Part shown: piece by piece, positions 1-5,573 of the stretch
Numbering within the stretch: the first letter of the stretch is position 1
Layout: each line of letters opens with the position of its first letter
Assembly: GCA_020723225.1 (NCBI GenBank)
Contig: DYJG01000129.1
Span: 1 to 7,060, forward strand
Length of the DNA: 7,060 nt
Origin: Desulfobacca acetoxidans
GTDB taxonomy: Bacteria > Desulfobacterota > Desulfobaccia > Desulfobaccales > 0-14-0-80-60-11
Direction: 5' to 3'
Position numbers and translations under genes: made by a program
The notes under the pieces: generated by a model
Seen by the model: the letters and a program-made list of their open reading frames with translations, nothing else
The model's database searches: none
What the model was told of the DNA's origin: nothing

Positions 1-60
1 CTGCTTCAGATAAGGGCTGGTGGCCCGGGCCAGGCGGTTGGGGCGGGGTTCTTCGGACAT
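1..60 (-). CDS. N-terminus of YyaL/SSP411-type thioredoxin-like (DUF255) protein, partial
   Basis: Only the first 20 codons are present; the gene runs off the left edge. The minus strand starts at ATG (58-60) and reads MSEEPRPNRLARATSPYLKQ. The NRL-(x)5-SPYL-x-Q pattern matches the very conserved opening of the DUF255 (YyaL / spermatogenesis-associated protein 20) family. Members carry an N-terminal thioredoxin-like domain followed by an (alpha/alpha)6 glycosidase-like domain, and their biochemical role is poorly defined. A GAGGAG ribosome binding site lies 6 bases before the ATG. The start is 51 bases after the stop of the metallophosphoesterase gene on the same strand, so the two are probably co-transcribed. 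The call rests on one short motif; the CxxC region and all later domains lie outside the window. Confidence 0.62.
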   Translation of the reverse strand, partial: MSEEPRPNRLARATSPYLKQ

Positions 61-111
61 GACAGGCTCCTCGGCGTCCGGGATAAGTTTCTTCCTCATT
101 AATCCCTGAAA

Positions 112-1431
112 CTAAACGGTTTTCAAAGTTCCCGTCCAGGTTTCGAAGGCGGGGATGGGCATCTCCCTTTCCTCCGGTTTATAGAAAATTACGTACGTCA
201 TATTTTTCCAACTGACAAAGGAACGATCCCGGGTGGCTTTTTGATAACGGGTGCGCCAGGTTCCGGTGTTGAGATAAACCTGCTCAAGCGAGCCCCGCGT
301 ACGTATCGGCATCACCAGGGGGTCGTGGGAATGGCCGTGGACCAGGTAACGGAGCCGGGAATCGAAGGAAAATTCCTCGGGAGCGGCTTCCAGGAGATCG
401 TCTTTATAAAAGAAGCCTTGTGCTTTCATGGCCAGGGACAGCAGCTTTTCCCCGGGGAAGACCTTAAACTTTTCCAGCAGGTAAAGGACCGCCTGGATCT
501 TGTCGGCTTCATCAAAGGGGTCCAGCCATTTGTCATGGCGCTCATACCAGGCCTTGACGAAATCGAGCTCGTTAAATCGGGTGATGACCGCGTCCACGGT
601 ATCTTCTACGATTTCTTTGAGCCAGTTGGCTTTGCTGACTTGATAGAGCAGCCACTCGATCACCGCGGAAAACGGCCTGACATTCTCAATCTCCTGAAAG
701 TTTTCCACAATTCTGGCCTTCTCCGCAGCCGGCAGGGGCTCTCCCGCCAGCCTCCTTTCCAGCTCATAGGGCAGGCGGGAAATAAGCTCGGTGGTGATGG
801 GGTCGCCGATGGGCACCCTCTGGTAGTCCGCCTCGGTTAACGAGCTTCCGCCTTCATAATTGTACTTGTCAAACTCATGTCCGTGCCGGGCCAAAACCCC
901 GTAATCCGGATCAAAGGAGAGATGCAGGAAAAGCTGATCGCCGACCGTCGGCAGCCCCAGACATTCCTTTATCTTTTTCCTCAATCTGGCATATTCCGGC
1001 CGGTTCGCCAGCCGGTCGTGATTTCCGGGGATATACTGCAATATCGGGGAATAATCCAGTTTACAGCGATCTTTCAGTTCCTGAAAACGGGTCCTGAACA
1101 TTTCCAGGACCTTTGGATTATCGACTCCTTTCTCTTTGTTTTTCCGGTTTGCAATACTGTTGAAAATGGCCAGGGCGTGGTCCTCGATTTTCGGATCCTG
1201 GCCCCAGGGTCTTTGATCTTCCGGGATCGGCTCGAACCAGGCCGTGGTCCGTAACAGATCGAAAATATCTCCCAGGAGCACCAATTTCAGCTCTTTGATC
1301 TTCCCTTTATTGCTTGGCCTGTTGATAATCCCGACCAAGTCGTCGAAAAAATAATCGAATGCGCGCCAGGGGATATTGTGCTCACCAGCGCTGCCGTCAA
1401 CGAAATGCAAATCACTGATAAAAACCAGCAT
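112..1431 (-). CDS. Calcineurin-like metallophosphoesterase with long insertion
   Basis: This 439-residue cytoplasmic-looking protein has no signal peptide or membrane segment. It has the complete dinuclear-metal phosphoesterase motif set: SDLHF (Asp7, His9), GDIFD (54-58), GNHDR (136-140), HGHE (183-186) and HGHSHD (365-370). The family hydrolyses phosphomono- or phosphodiester bonds at two bridged metal ions. The motifs resemble LpxH-type UDP-2,3-diacylglucosamine hydrolases, but those are about 240 residues. Here about 180 residues, mostly charged and probably helical, separate the fourth and fifth motifs, and a tail of about 70 residues follows. The substrate cannot be named. The ATG at 1429-1431 has AAGGAG upstream at good spacing. 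The gene starts 26 bases after the coiled-coil gene stops and precedes the DUF255 gene by 51 bases, which suggests an operon. Confidence is high for the fold and low for any specific reaction. Confidence 0.93.
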   Translation of the reverse strand: MLVFISDLHFVDGSAGEHNIPWRAFDYFFDDLVGIINRPSNKGKIKELKLVLLGDIFDLLRTTAWFEPIPEDQRPWGQDPKIEDHALAIFNSIANRKNKEKGVDNPKVLEMFRTRFQELKDRCKLDYSPILQYIPGNHDRLANRPEYARLRKKIKECLGLPTVGDQLFLHLSFDPDYGVLARHGHEFDKYNYEGGSSLTEADYQRVPIGDPITTELISRLPYELERRLAGEPLPAAEKARIVENFQEIENVRPFSAVIEWLLYQVSKANWLKEIVEDTVDAVITRFNELDFVKAWYERHDKWLDPFDEADKIQAVLYLLEKFKVFPGEKLLSLAMKAQGFFYKDDLLEAAPEEFSFDSRLRYLVHGHSHDPLVMPIRTRGSLEQVYLNTGTWRTRYQKATRDRSFVSWKNMTYVIFYKPEEREMPIPAFETWTGTLKTV

Positions 1432-1457
1432 CTCCAGGCTCCTTACCTCGGGATATT

Positions 1458-1748
1458 TTATTTTTTAAATTTGGCGATGAACTTGCCCAGGGCTTCCTCC
1501 GCGTCACTCCGGGCCTTTTCCGCCTTAGCCTTGAGAGATTCCCACTTTTCCGCGCCGGCCTCTTTCAGTTCCTGGAGTTTCTGCCGGGCTTCCTGCTGTT
1601 TGGCGGTTAATTCTGCGACTTTTTGGTCGATTTCCGCTGCGGCTTCTTTGCCGGCCTTAAGGGCCTTGGCCTTTAATTCCCCGATCTTGGCGTCCAATTG
1701 CTCCAATTGTTCCGCCATTCTTTTCAGATAAGTCTTTGGTTCCTCCAT
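1458..1748 (-). CDS. Small charged coiled-coil protein
   Basis: This 96-residue protein is almost entirely Lys/Glu/Ala/Gln/Leu and has no Cys, no signal peptide and no membrane segment. Residues about 8-86 show heptad-like spacing of Leu, Ile, Val and Ala between charged residues (for example LEQLDAKIGELKAKALKAG), as expected of a continuous helical coiled coil. The Lys-rich C-terminus ends KFIAKFKK. Small coiled-coil proteins of this type occur in many proteobacteria without a defined function, and I do not recognise a named family. The start is well supported: ATG at 1746-1748 is preceded by AAAGGAGGT, a near-perfect Shine-Dalgarno sequence, 7-8 bases upstream. It is the first gene of the probable operon with the metallophosphoesterase. 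It could be a scaffold or partner of that enzyme, but that is inferred only from position. Confidence 0.85.
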   Translation of the reverse strand: MEEPKTYLKRMAEQLEQLDAKIGELKAKALKAGKEAAAEIDQKVAELTAKQQEARQKLQELKEAGAEKWESLKAKAEKARSDAEEALGKFIAKFKK

Positions 1749-1790
1749 AAGCCTGACCTCCTTTAGTATAAAATAATTGAATAATATCAG

Positions 1791-1854
1791 CGTTCATCGG
1801 CGTTCATCGGCGGTTAATTATTTTACCGCCGATGAACGCAGATATACGCAGATG
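1791..1854. repeat. Dispersed-type inverted repeat (GATGAACGC family)
   Basis: Two 15-base arms, 1800-1814 (gcgttcatcggcggt) and 1825-1839 (accgccgatgaacgc), are perfect reverse complements around a 10-base AT-rich loop. The left side carries a tandem duplicate of cgttcatcgg (1791-1800 and 1801-1810). The right side continues with the related units gcagatatac and gcagatgaat (1838-1857). Short GATGAACGCAGAT-like units are a familiar noncoding repeat in many environmental bacterial genomes, and I judge this to be a copy. It lies 42 bases upstream of the coiled-coil gene start, so it would be in or near that gene's leader or promoter. No T-run follows on either strand, so it is not an obvious terminator. 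Confidence 0.7.
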
Positions 1855-1963
1855 AATTCAGATAATTAATAAAATATCCAGTGTATTTAACCGAAAACCG
1901 TTCTTCGGGTAAGTTAAGGCCCCAAGGCCTGGAGTCAAGGACAGCTCAGATGCGGAGCAGGAA

Positions 1964-2000
1964 GCAAAAAAGGTCCAGGGATTTGAGTCCCCTGGACCTC
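1964..2000 (-). terminator. Rho-independent terminator after the Gly/Tyr-rich lipoprotein gene
   Basis: On the minus strand, 32 bases past the stop codon of the 2033-2863 gene, a perfect 10-bp stem (1990-1999 pairing with 1971-1980, aggtccaggg) closes a 9-base loop. It is followed directly by TTTTTTG, the complement of the A-run at 1965-1970. Stem, loop and T-run all have the standard intrinsic-terminator form. On the plus strand the stem is followed by ctcttttg, so weak bidirectional function is possible. Confidence 0.85.
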
Positions 2001-2032
2001 TTTTGCCTGTGCCTGCCTTGAGGGATGCGGTT

Positions 2033-2863
2033 TTATCTGCTGCGGATTCCCTGCATCCTGCCGGCTCCCTGAGCCTGGGGAGCGGGCTGAGGGGCCCGCA
2101 CCGCCCGGTTCGCCCCCGGATTGGGGGTCGCCATATTAGGCGCCGGGGCTGACCGGGTCATAACTCTGGGACCTGCCGGAGACCCCATAGGCGCCCCTGG
2201 GCGAGCCTGCTGATTGGCCCACTGGGGCCTCGACCCCCCGGGGTTACCCCGATAATTTCCCTGCTGTTGGGGGCCCTGGGAATTCGGCCGCTGATTGAGT
2301 TGGGCTGCCTGGCGATTGCTCTGGGGGGCGCCAGCCGGTTGTTGTCCCGGGTGCCGGCCCACCATGGTATTGTTATTGTTGGCATTGGGGTCGGTATTAG
2401 GAGTGGCGCCCGGAGGAGTTGTACCTGGAGGAGTAGCGCCCGGATCGGTCACCCCGGGATCGGTGGGCGAATTTTTATGTTTGTGGCCACCCCGGTTATG
2501 CGCCTGGCGGGGGGGCTGCTGATTTCTTTGCCCGGGCTGGTTCGTGGCCGGATCTTCCGAGGCGGTGGCGGGGCCGTTAACTGCCGGTGGAGCCGACGGA
2601 TAGGCATAAGCATTTCCATAGGCATACCCATAAGGCGCAACCGGGTAGCCGGCTTGCGGAGCAGGGCACGGATACCCGTAAGGACTGCCGGCGGCGTAAC
2701 CGCCATAGTCCCCGTAGCCGCCGCCGTAGCTGCCATAACCGCTGCCATAGCCGCTGCCATAGCCGCTGCCATAGCCGCCATAGCCATAGCCGCTCATAGG
2801 CACCGCACAGCCGGTCAAAACCAACAGCGCCGGCACCAGGAATAAAAACTTCTTGCGCAGCAT
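2033..2863 (-). CDS. Gly/Tyr-rich, Pro/Gln/Asn-rich low-complexity lipoprotein
   Basis: This 276-residue protein opens with a basic, hydrophobic signal (MLRKKF, then a Leu/Val core) and a type II lipobox, LTGC, with Cys19 as the lipidated residue. Ala at +2 would favour outer-membrane sorting by the enterobacterial Lol rule. Residues 25-60 are a Gly/Tyr tract with tandem GYGS units, 61-92 are Tyr/Pro/Ala-rich, and 93-276 are rich in Pro, Gln, Asn and Gly. The last part holds repeated DPGxT/PPGxT units (136-155), an HKHK cluster (127-130) and an Arg-rich end. No folded domain is visible; the mature chain looks disordered or adhesive. The ATG start has AAGGAGG 7 bases upstream. The gene stands alone, with its own terminator and a 435-base gap upstream. 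Part of the C-terminal composition could be tolerated drift, but the single open frame with an intact signal and RBS argues for a real gene. Function is unknown. Confidence 0.83.
   Translation of the reverse strand: MLRKKFLFLVPALLVLTGCAVPMSGYGYGGYGSGYGSGYGSGYGSYGGGYGDYGGYAAGSPYGYPCPAPQAGYPVAPYGYAYGNAYAYPSAPPAVNGPATASEDPATNQPGQRNQQPPRQAHNRGGHKHKNSPTDPGVTDPGATPPGTTPPGATPNTDPNANNNNTMVGRHPGQQPAGAPQSNRQAAQLNQRPNSQGPQQQGNYRGNPGGSRPQWANQQARPGAPMGSPAGPRVMTRSAPAPNMATPNPGANRAVRAPQPAPQAQGAGRMQGIRSR
2733..2777 (-). repeat. 12-bp tandem repeat encoding GYGS units
   Basis: Copies at 2733-2744 (ccataaccgctg), 2745-2756 and 2757-2768 (ccatagccgctg) and a partial copy at 2769-2777 lie head to tail. The first differs from the others by one base. 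On the minus strand each unit encodes Gly-Tyr-Gly-Ser in the lipoprotein gene. Degenerate units continue on both sides (about 2700-2795). Because the unit is a multiple of three, gain or loss of copies would change protein length without breaking the frame. Confidence 0.85.
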
Positions 2864-3298
2864 CTCTCTCCTCCTTATCTAAAATTACGAGGGGGTAATA
2901 GTGGTTCTTATGCCAGGGAGTTTAAAAATAAACTCTGGATGAATCAGGAAGACCCGGTTACTTTCCCATACCATACCCTCCTTTACCCCCCTCACTCTGT
3001 CTGGCGGCCTGCCGGACCGGCTGCTGCAAACTCTAAATTCGCTGGGCAGGCAGGTTAAAAGGACTGGATCAAGCCCCCCAAGGGAGAATAATCCTCTTCT
3101 CTGGTTTATTAGATTTGTGTGACCCAAATATGTTAAGCAAGGGAATGCAAAGAAGAGGGAAAAAAAAGAAATTCCGTGGGCGCTGCTGTTTCGGAGGTGA
3201 AATCAATTTACTTACAAGTATAACAAATAATAGGTGTAATTCATTGAAATTATAGATTCTTTTGACGCAAAACGAAAAACCAAAAACGAAAAACGGTA
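2864..3298. other. Noncoding gap between ParB-like and Gly/Tyr-rich lipoprotein genes
   Basis: No convincing gene is visible in this 435-base stretch. The right part (about 3120-3298) is AT-rich. Next to the ParB-like stop codon it holds an A-rich direct repeat, acgaaaaac at 3272-3280 and 3286-3294 (14-base period), which reads as a T-rich tract on the transcribed minus strand but has no preceding GC stem. Near the lipoprotein gene a small inverted repeat, gagttta (2918-2924) and taaactc (2929-2935), surrounds an AAAA loop. A partial inverted repeat gcctgcc/ggcaggc lies at 3007-3013 and 3045-3051. The promoter of the lipoprotein gene should be here, but I could not find a -35/-10 pair I trust. 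Confidence 0.6.
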
Positions 3299-4297
3299 TT
3301 AGATGCGGGTCAGAGCGGCGAATTCTTCTTCCTGGGCCAGGCGGATCAGGTCTGCCAAAATTTTATGCAATTCCCCGGCATCCCGGAATTTGATCTCCAG
3401 GTGGAAGTCGGGGCCTTCCAAAGCCGGGGGCGGTTGCAGCCGGACCCGGGGGTGATGCCGGAGGCCCACCCGTTGCAACCCGGCTTGAAATGCTTCGAGC
3501 GCTTTAGTGAAACGGGGAGAAACCAAATTTTGCAGCAGCAGGCGCAGAGCCGCGGCCCGCACCTGGGGAGTGCCGCGATCCTCCTGTAATACAAGTTGAA
3601 ACTCCTCCCGGGAGAGGATCCCGGCCGGGCGGAGGCCTTGCCTGCGGGCCAGAAGGTCCAGGCCCTCCAGGAATTCCTCCTGCTTGCTCTGGGATAGGGG
3701 CAATTTCTCCAGGAAAGGGGCCGCCGCGTCCCGGTCCGCCCGGTCCCAGGCGGCCAGCAGTGCGGCTGCGGGCAGGGCCAGGCGGCTCCGGGCCGCCAGT
3801 TGCCGCAGGGGTTCTTCCAGGGAAGCCAACGCCCGGAGGCGCTCCAGGATCGTTCCTGAAGGAGCCAGACCCAGGCAGGGCAGGAATTTTTCGACTACCG
3901 TCTCCCGGCTCCAATGCTCCAGCAGTCTGGAAGCTATTATGGCCTGCTCCAAATTGCCGAAATCCCGGGTAAAGGCGTTATCGTAAAGGTACACCAGAAG
4001 ACACTGAGCATCGGCAGCCTCCGGGGGCAGAATCCGGGCTGTGACCTCCTCCCAACCCAGCCGGGTGGCGGCCACCAGGCGCTTGAACCCGGCGACTGCC
4101 TGGAAGCGCTCCCCGGCAACGGCCCGCAGCCAGGGAGGATTGAGCAGCCCCACTTCTTTGAGGGAGTCCTGGAGGCGGGAAAGATCCCCGGGGGGTGAGA
4201 AGACAAAGGTGTGGTCCTCCAGGTCCAACACGGCCAATGGAACTTCCCGGATAGGCGCCGGGAGGATCACGGGTTTTTCGCAAAGTTCAGGGTTCAA
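3299..4297 (-). CDS. Orphan ParB-like (ParB/Spo0J N-terminal domain) protein
   Basis: This soluble protein of about 332 residues has a ParB/sulfiredoxin-like N-terminal domain at about 15-92. It shows a strand leading to PLAVLDLED, DLSRLQDSLKEVGLLNPPWLR (38-58 region), AVAGFKRLVAATRLG (67-81) and VTARIL. GFKRLVAA sits where the ParB GERRxxA nucleotide-binding box lies, so the first Arg is replaced by Lys. Residues 113-222 fit a divergent ParB central domain: NLEQAIIASRLLEHW, a possible HTH, then a helical RL-x-ALASLEEPLRQL segment. Residues about 230-332 match nothing I know. There is no parA neighbour, so plasmid-type partitioning is unlikely; ParB-fold proteins can also be CTPases or regulators. 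The TTG at 4295-4297 is used for want of an in-frame ATG or GTG. AAGGGG (4312-4317) lies 14 bases from it but only 8 from an in-frame CTG (4301-4303), which would add two residues. Confidence 0.85.
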   Translation of the reverse strand: MNPELCEKPVILPAPIREVPLAVLDLEDHTFVFSPPGDLSRLQDSLKEVGLLNPPWLRAVAGERFQAVAGFKRLVAATRLGWEEVTARILPPEAADAQCLLVYLYDNAFTRDFGNLEQAIIASRLLEHWSRETVVEKFLPCLGLAPSGTILERLRALASLEEPLRQLAARSRLALPAAALLAAWDRADRDAAAPFLEKLPLSQSKQEEFLEGLDLLARRQGLRPAGILSREEFQLVLQEDRGTPQVRAAALRLLLQNLVSPRFTKALEAFQAGLQRVGLRHHPRVRLQPPPALEGPDFHLEIKFRDAGELHKILADLIRLAQEEEFAALTRI

Positions 4298-4322
4298 TAC
4301 CAGTATTCATACCCCTTGAAAA

Positions 4323-4357
4323 TCATCCGCATCCGATTATAGCCCATATGCGGATGA
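4323..4357 (-). promoter_or_regulatory. Promoter with TATAAT box inside a 10-bp inverted repeat
   Basis: Arms tcatccgcat (4323-4332) and atgcggatga (4348-4357) are perfect reverse complements separated by 15 bases. On the minus strand the spacer contains a consensus -10 hexamer, TATAAT (complement of 4336-4341). The best -35 candidate is TTAACT (4361-4366) at a long 19-base spacing. Transcription would start near 4329, leaving a short leader before AAGGGG at 4312-4317. Only the downstream arm would be fully transcribed, so the repeat is better read as a DNA operator over the promoter than as an RNA hairpin. It would control the ParB-like gene, possibly by autoregulation (inference). Confidence 0.55.
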
Positions 4358-4420
4358 AAAAGTTAAGAAAATGGAACAAATGTCTAAGCCGCTTTCCCTT
4401 GAAAGAATAGGCGGTGTAAG

Positions 4421-4452
4421 AAAAAGAGGCCGTAACCCTCTGGGTGCCGGCC
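4421..4452 (-). terminator. Rho-independent terminator of the glycine-zipper lipoprotein operon
   Basis: On the minus strand a hairpin forms from GGCCG (4452-4448) and ACCC (4445-4442, read as the complement of the plus strand gggt at 4442-4445... paired with accc at 4435-4438), closing a three-base loop (4439-4441). The outer arm is completed by ggccg at 4428-4432, with a 2x2 internal loop. The stem is followed by TCTTTTTCTT (complement of 4418-4427). This is a standard intrinsic terminator about 150 bases past the stop codon of the 4601-5092 gene and well before the ParB-like promoter, so it separates the two units. Confidence 0.65.
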
Positions 4453-4453
4453 C

Positions 4454-4600
4454 CTCCCTCGCCCCCCCCGGAATAGCCTCCAAAAGACCGCTATTCCCGA
4501 GCCTGCCGAGAATCATACGTGCATTGGCAACGGCTGGTCTATCCCTCGGCCGTTGCGCGCCTGGCTGCAAGGCCGAAGCCCTGCCTGGCCGCCATATTAA
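4454..4600 (-). other. Hairpin-rich 3' region after the lipoprotein operon
   Basis: Between the lipoprotein stop codon and the terminator lie about 150 bases with no supported gene but several hairpins. ggaatagc (4470-4477) pairs with gctattcc (4490-4497) around a 12-base loop. gcaacggc (4527-4534) pairs with gccgttgc (4549-4556) around a 14-base loop. A shorter stem with one mismatch and a CGAA loop lies at about 4566-4583 (gcaaggc with gccctgc). A run of eight C bases sits at 4462-4469. Open frames exist on both strands but lack RBSs and family-like sequence. It may be a structured 3' UTR, a processed small RNA or the remains of a gene; I cannot tell which. Confidence 0.4.
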
Positions 4601-5092
4601 TTAACGCCGCTGATAAGCCTCCGGCGCCGGCGCTCCACTGACCCATCCGGGATCGGTGGGCCCTGCCGGCGCTGCGGCGTTATATTGGTAACCTAGGTCG
4701 GGGGGCGGCGCCGCGGCATTATACTGGTGTCCCGGCCCGGGCGACGGCGGCGGGGTGTATTGGCCGTAAACCCGGGGGGGAGGGGTGTTATATCCCGGCT
4801 GGGCCGGATAATAACCCGGTTGGGACTGATAATACCCCTGGGGTTGCCCGTAGTATGGCTGCTGCCGCTGCTGCACCGCATAGCCGCCGGCCGCACCCAC
4901 GGCGGAGCCCACCAATCCTCCGATTATGGCCCCGGCCCAGGGATTTCTATTGCCGATGGCGGCGCCGGCGAGGGCGCCCACGCCTCCCCCCAGGGCCGCG
5001 CCGGTGCCCACGTAAGGGCTGGAGGCGCAGCCCGCGAGCAGGCTCAGCGCCAGCAGGGCCACGACTACCCCCCGACAGGTTTGAGTGACCAT
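4601..5092 (-). CDS. Glycine-zipper lipoprotein, second of tandem pair
   Basis: This protein has 163 residues from the ATG at 5090-5092, which has GGGAGGGG directly upstream. A TTG nine codons further up is in frame but has no supporting RBS. The signal peptide ends in lipobox LLAGC with Cys22 lipidated. Residues 28-71 are a glycine zipper (GxxxG spacing: GTGAALGGGVGALAGAAIG, then NPWAGAIIGGLVGSAVG), like the Gly-zipper segments of Omp/SlyB/YMGG-type lipoproteins that insert in or lie along the outer membrane. Residues 72-163 are Tyr/Pro/Gln-rich with PGY repeats and a duplicated QYNAAAP (123-129 and 136-142). The gene starts 33 bases after its paralog's stop, so the two share a transcript ending at the terminator at 4421-4452. 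The likely role is an outer-membrane-associated structural lipoprotein; the specific function is unknown. Confidence 0.86.
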   Translation of the reverse strand: MVTQTCRGVVVALLALSLLAGCASSPYVGTGAALGGGVGALAGAAIGNRNPWAGAIIGGLVGSAVGAAGGYAVQQRQQPYYGQPQGYYQSQPGYYPAQPGYNTPPPRVYGQYTPPPSPGPGHQYNAAAPPPDLGYQYNAAAPAGPTDPGWVSGAPAPEAYQRR

Positions 5093-5125
5093 TTCCCCTC
5101 CCGGAAATCGCGTAGTCAATATTAA

Positions 5126-5515
5126 CTAATAGCTATACCGCGGCGCGGGCTGCGCATAGCTGTAACCCGGCGGCGGAGCAGTGGAGCTGGCCGGAGGCGG
5201 AGACTGATATTGAGGGGCCGGCGCCTGATAATAAGGAGGCGGATTAACCGAACGCCCGTACATCTCACCGCCGACACCACCCAGAGCGGCGCCCAGCAGA
5301 CCGCCGATGGCCGCGCCCTTCCAGGGGTTGGCGGGACTGGCGGCGATTCCCAGGGCCGCGCCCGTGGCCGCGCCCAAACCCGCGCCCGTCACCATGTAAG
5401 GATTCTGATGGGGGACACTGGATGCACACCCCGCCGACAACAATCCCATGAATATCAGCACCACCAGAAGCTGCGGTGCCTTCACCTTTCTCCACAGCCG
5501 TGTCGTTGTCTTCAC
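5126..5515 (-). CDS. Glycine-zipper lipoprotein, first of tandem pair
   Basis: This 129-residue protein starts at GTG (5513-5515), with GGGGAGG 8 bases upstream; no in-frame ATG has comparable support. A basic N-terminus (KTTTRLWRKVK) and a hydrophobic core lead to lipobox LLSAGC with Cys30 lipidated. As in the next gene, CASS follows the cleavage site. Residues 43-87 form the glycine zipper (TGAGLGAATGAALG, then NPWKGAAIGGLLGAALGGVGG). The tail at 88-129 is Pro/Tyr/Gln-rich and ends in PRYSY. The shared CASS, NPWxGAxIGGLxGxAxG block and Tyr/Pro tail show the two genes arose by duplication, though the tails differ in length and sequence. No promoter is obvious in the 64 bases between the start and the upstream terminator. 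Role: envelope lipoprotein, unknown partner. Confidence 0.86.
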   Translation of the reverse strand: MKTTTRLWRKVKAPQLLVVLIFMGLLSAGCASSVPHQNPYMVTGAGLGAATGAALGIAASPANPWKGAAIGGLLGAALGGVGGEMYGRSVNPPPYYQAPAPQYQSPPPASSTAPPPGYSYAQPAPRYSY

Positions 5516-5573
5516 AACCCGATCCTCCCCAATAAGGTTTGCTTGCTTTTGAAAGTTAGACCCGGCCGGTTAG

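Noticed and set aside
241..1254. Plus-strand open frames at 241-840 and 877-1254
   Set aside because: They lie opposite the metallophosphoesterase gene, which has all its catalytic motifs; the plus-strand products have no recognisable motif or RBS.
1378..1731. Plus-strand open frame rich in Ser/Ala/Leu
   Set aside because: It is the antisense of the Lys/Glu/Ala coiled-coil gene, whose composition leaves the opposite strand open by chance.
1800..1839. The 15-bp inverted repeat as an intrinsic terminator
   Set aside because: No T-run follows the stem on either strand, and the upstream gene already has a standard terminator at 1964-2000.
2700..2795. CRISPR-like array
   Set aside because: The repeats are 12 bases, contiguous without spacers, and encode GYGS in frame.
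2267..2845. Plus-strand open frames rich in Ala/Ile/Arg
   Set aside because: They mirror the low-complexity Gly/Tyr/Pro lipoprotein gene; that gene has the lipobox, RBS and terminator.
2885..3127. Possible 80-residue minus-strand gene
   Set aside because: It starts at TTG with no Shine-Dalgarno sequence, has no family-like motif and ends in the leader of the lipoprotein gene.
3299..4297. Chromosome or plasmid partition locus (parABS)
   Set aside because: No parA gene is adjacent and no clear parS 16-mer was seen; only the ParB-like protein is present.
4337..4604. Open frames on both strands between the lipoprotein operon and the ParB-like gene
   Set aside because: Neither has a good RBS or a recognisable sequence; the plus frame runs into the stop end of the lipoprotein gene and both cover the terminator and promoter signals.
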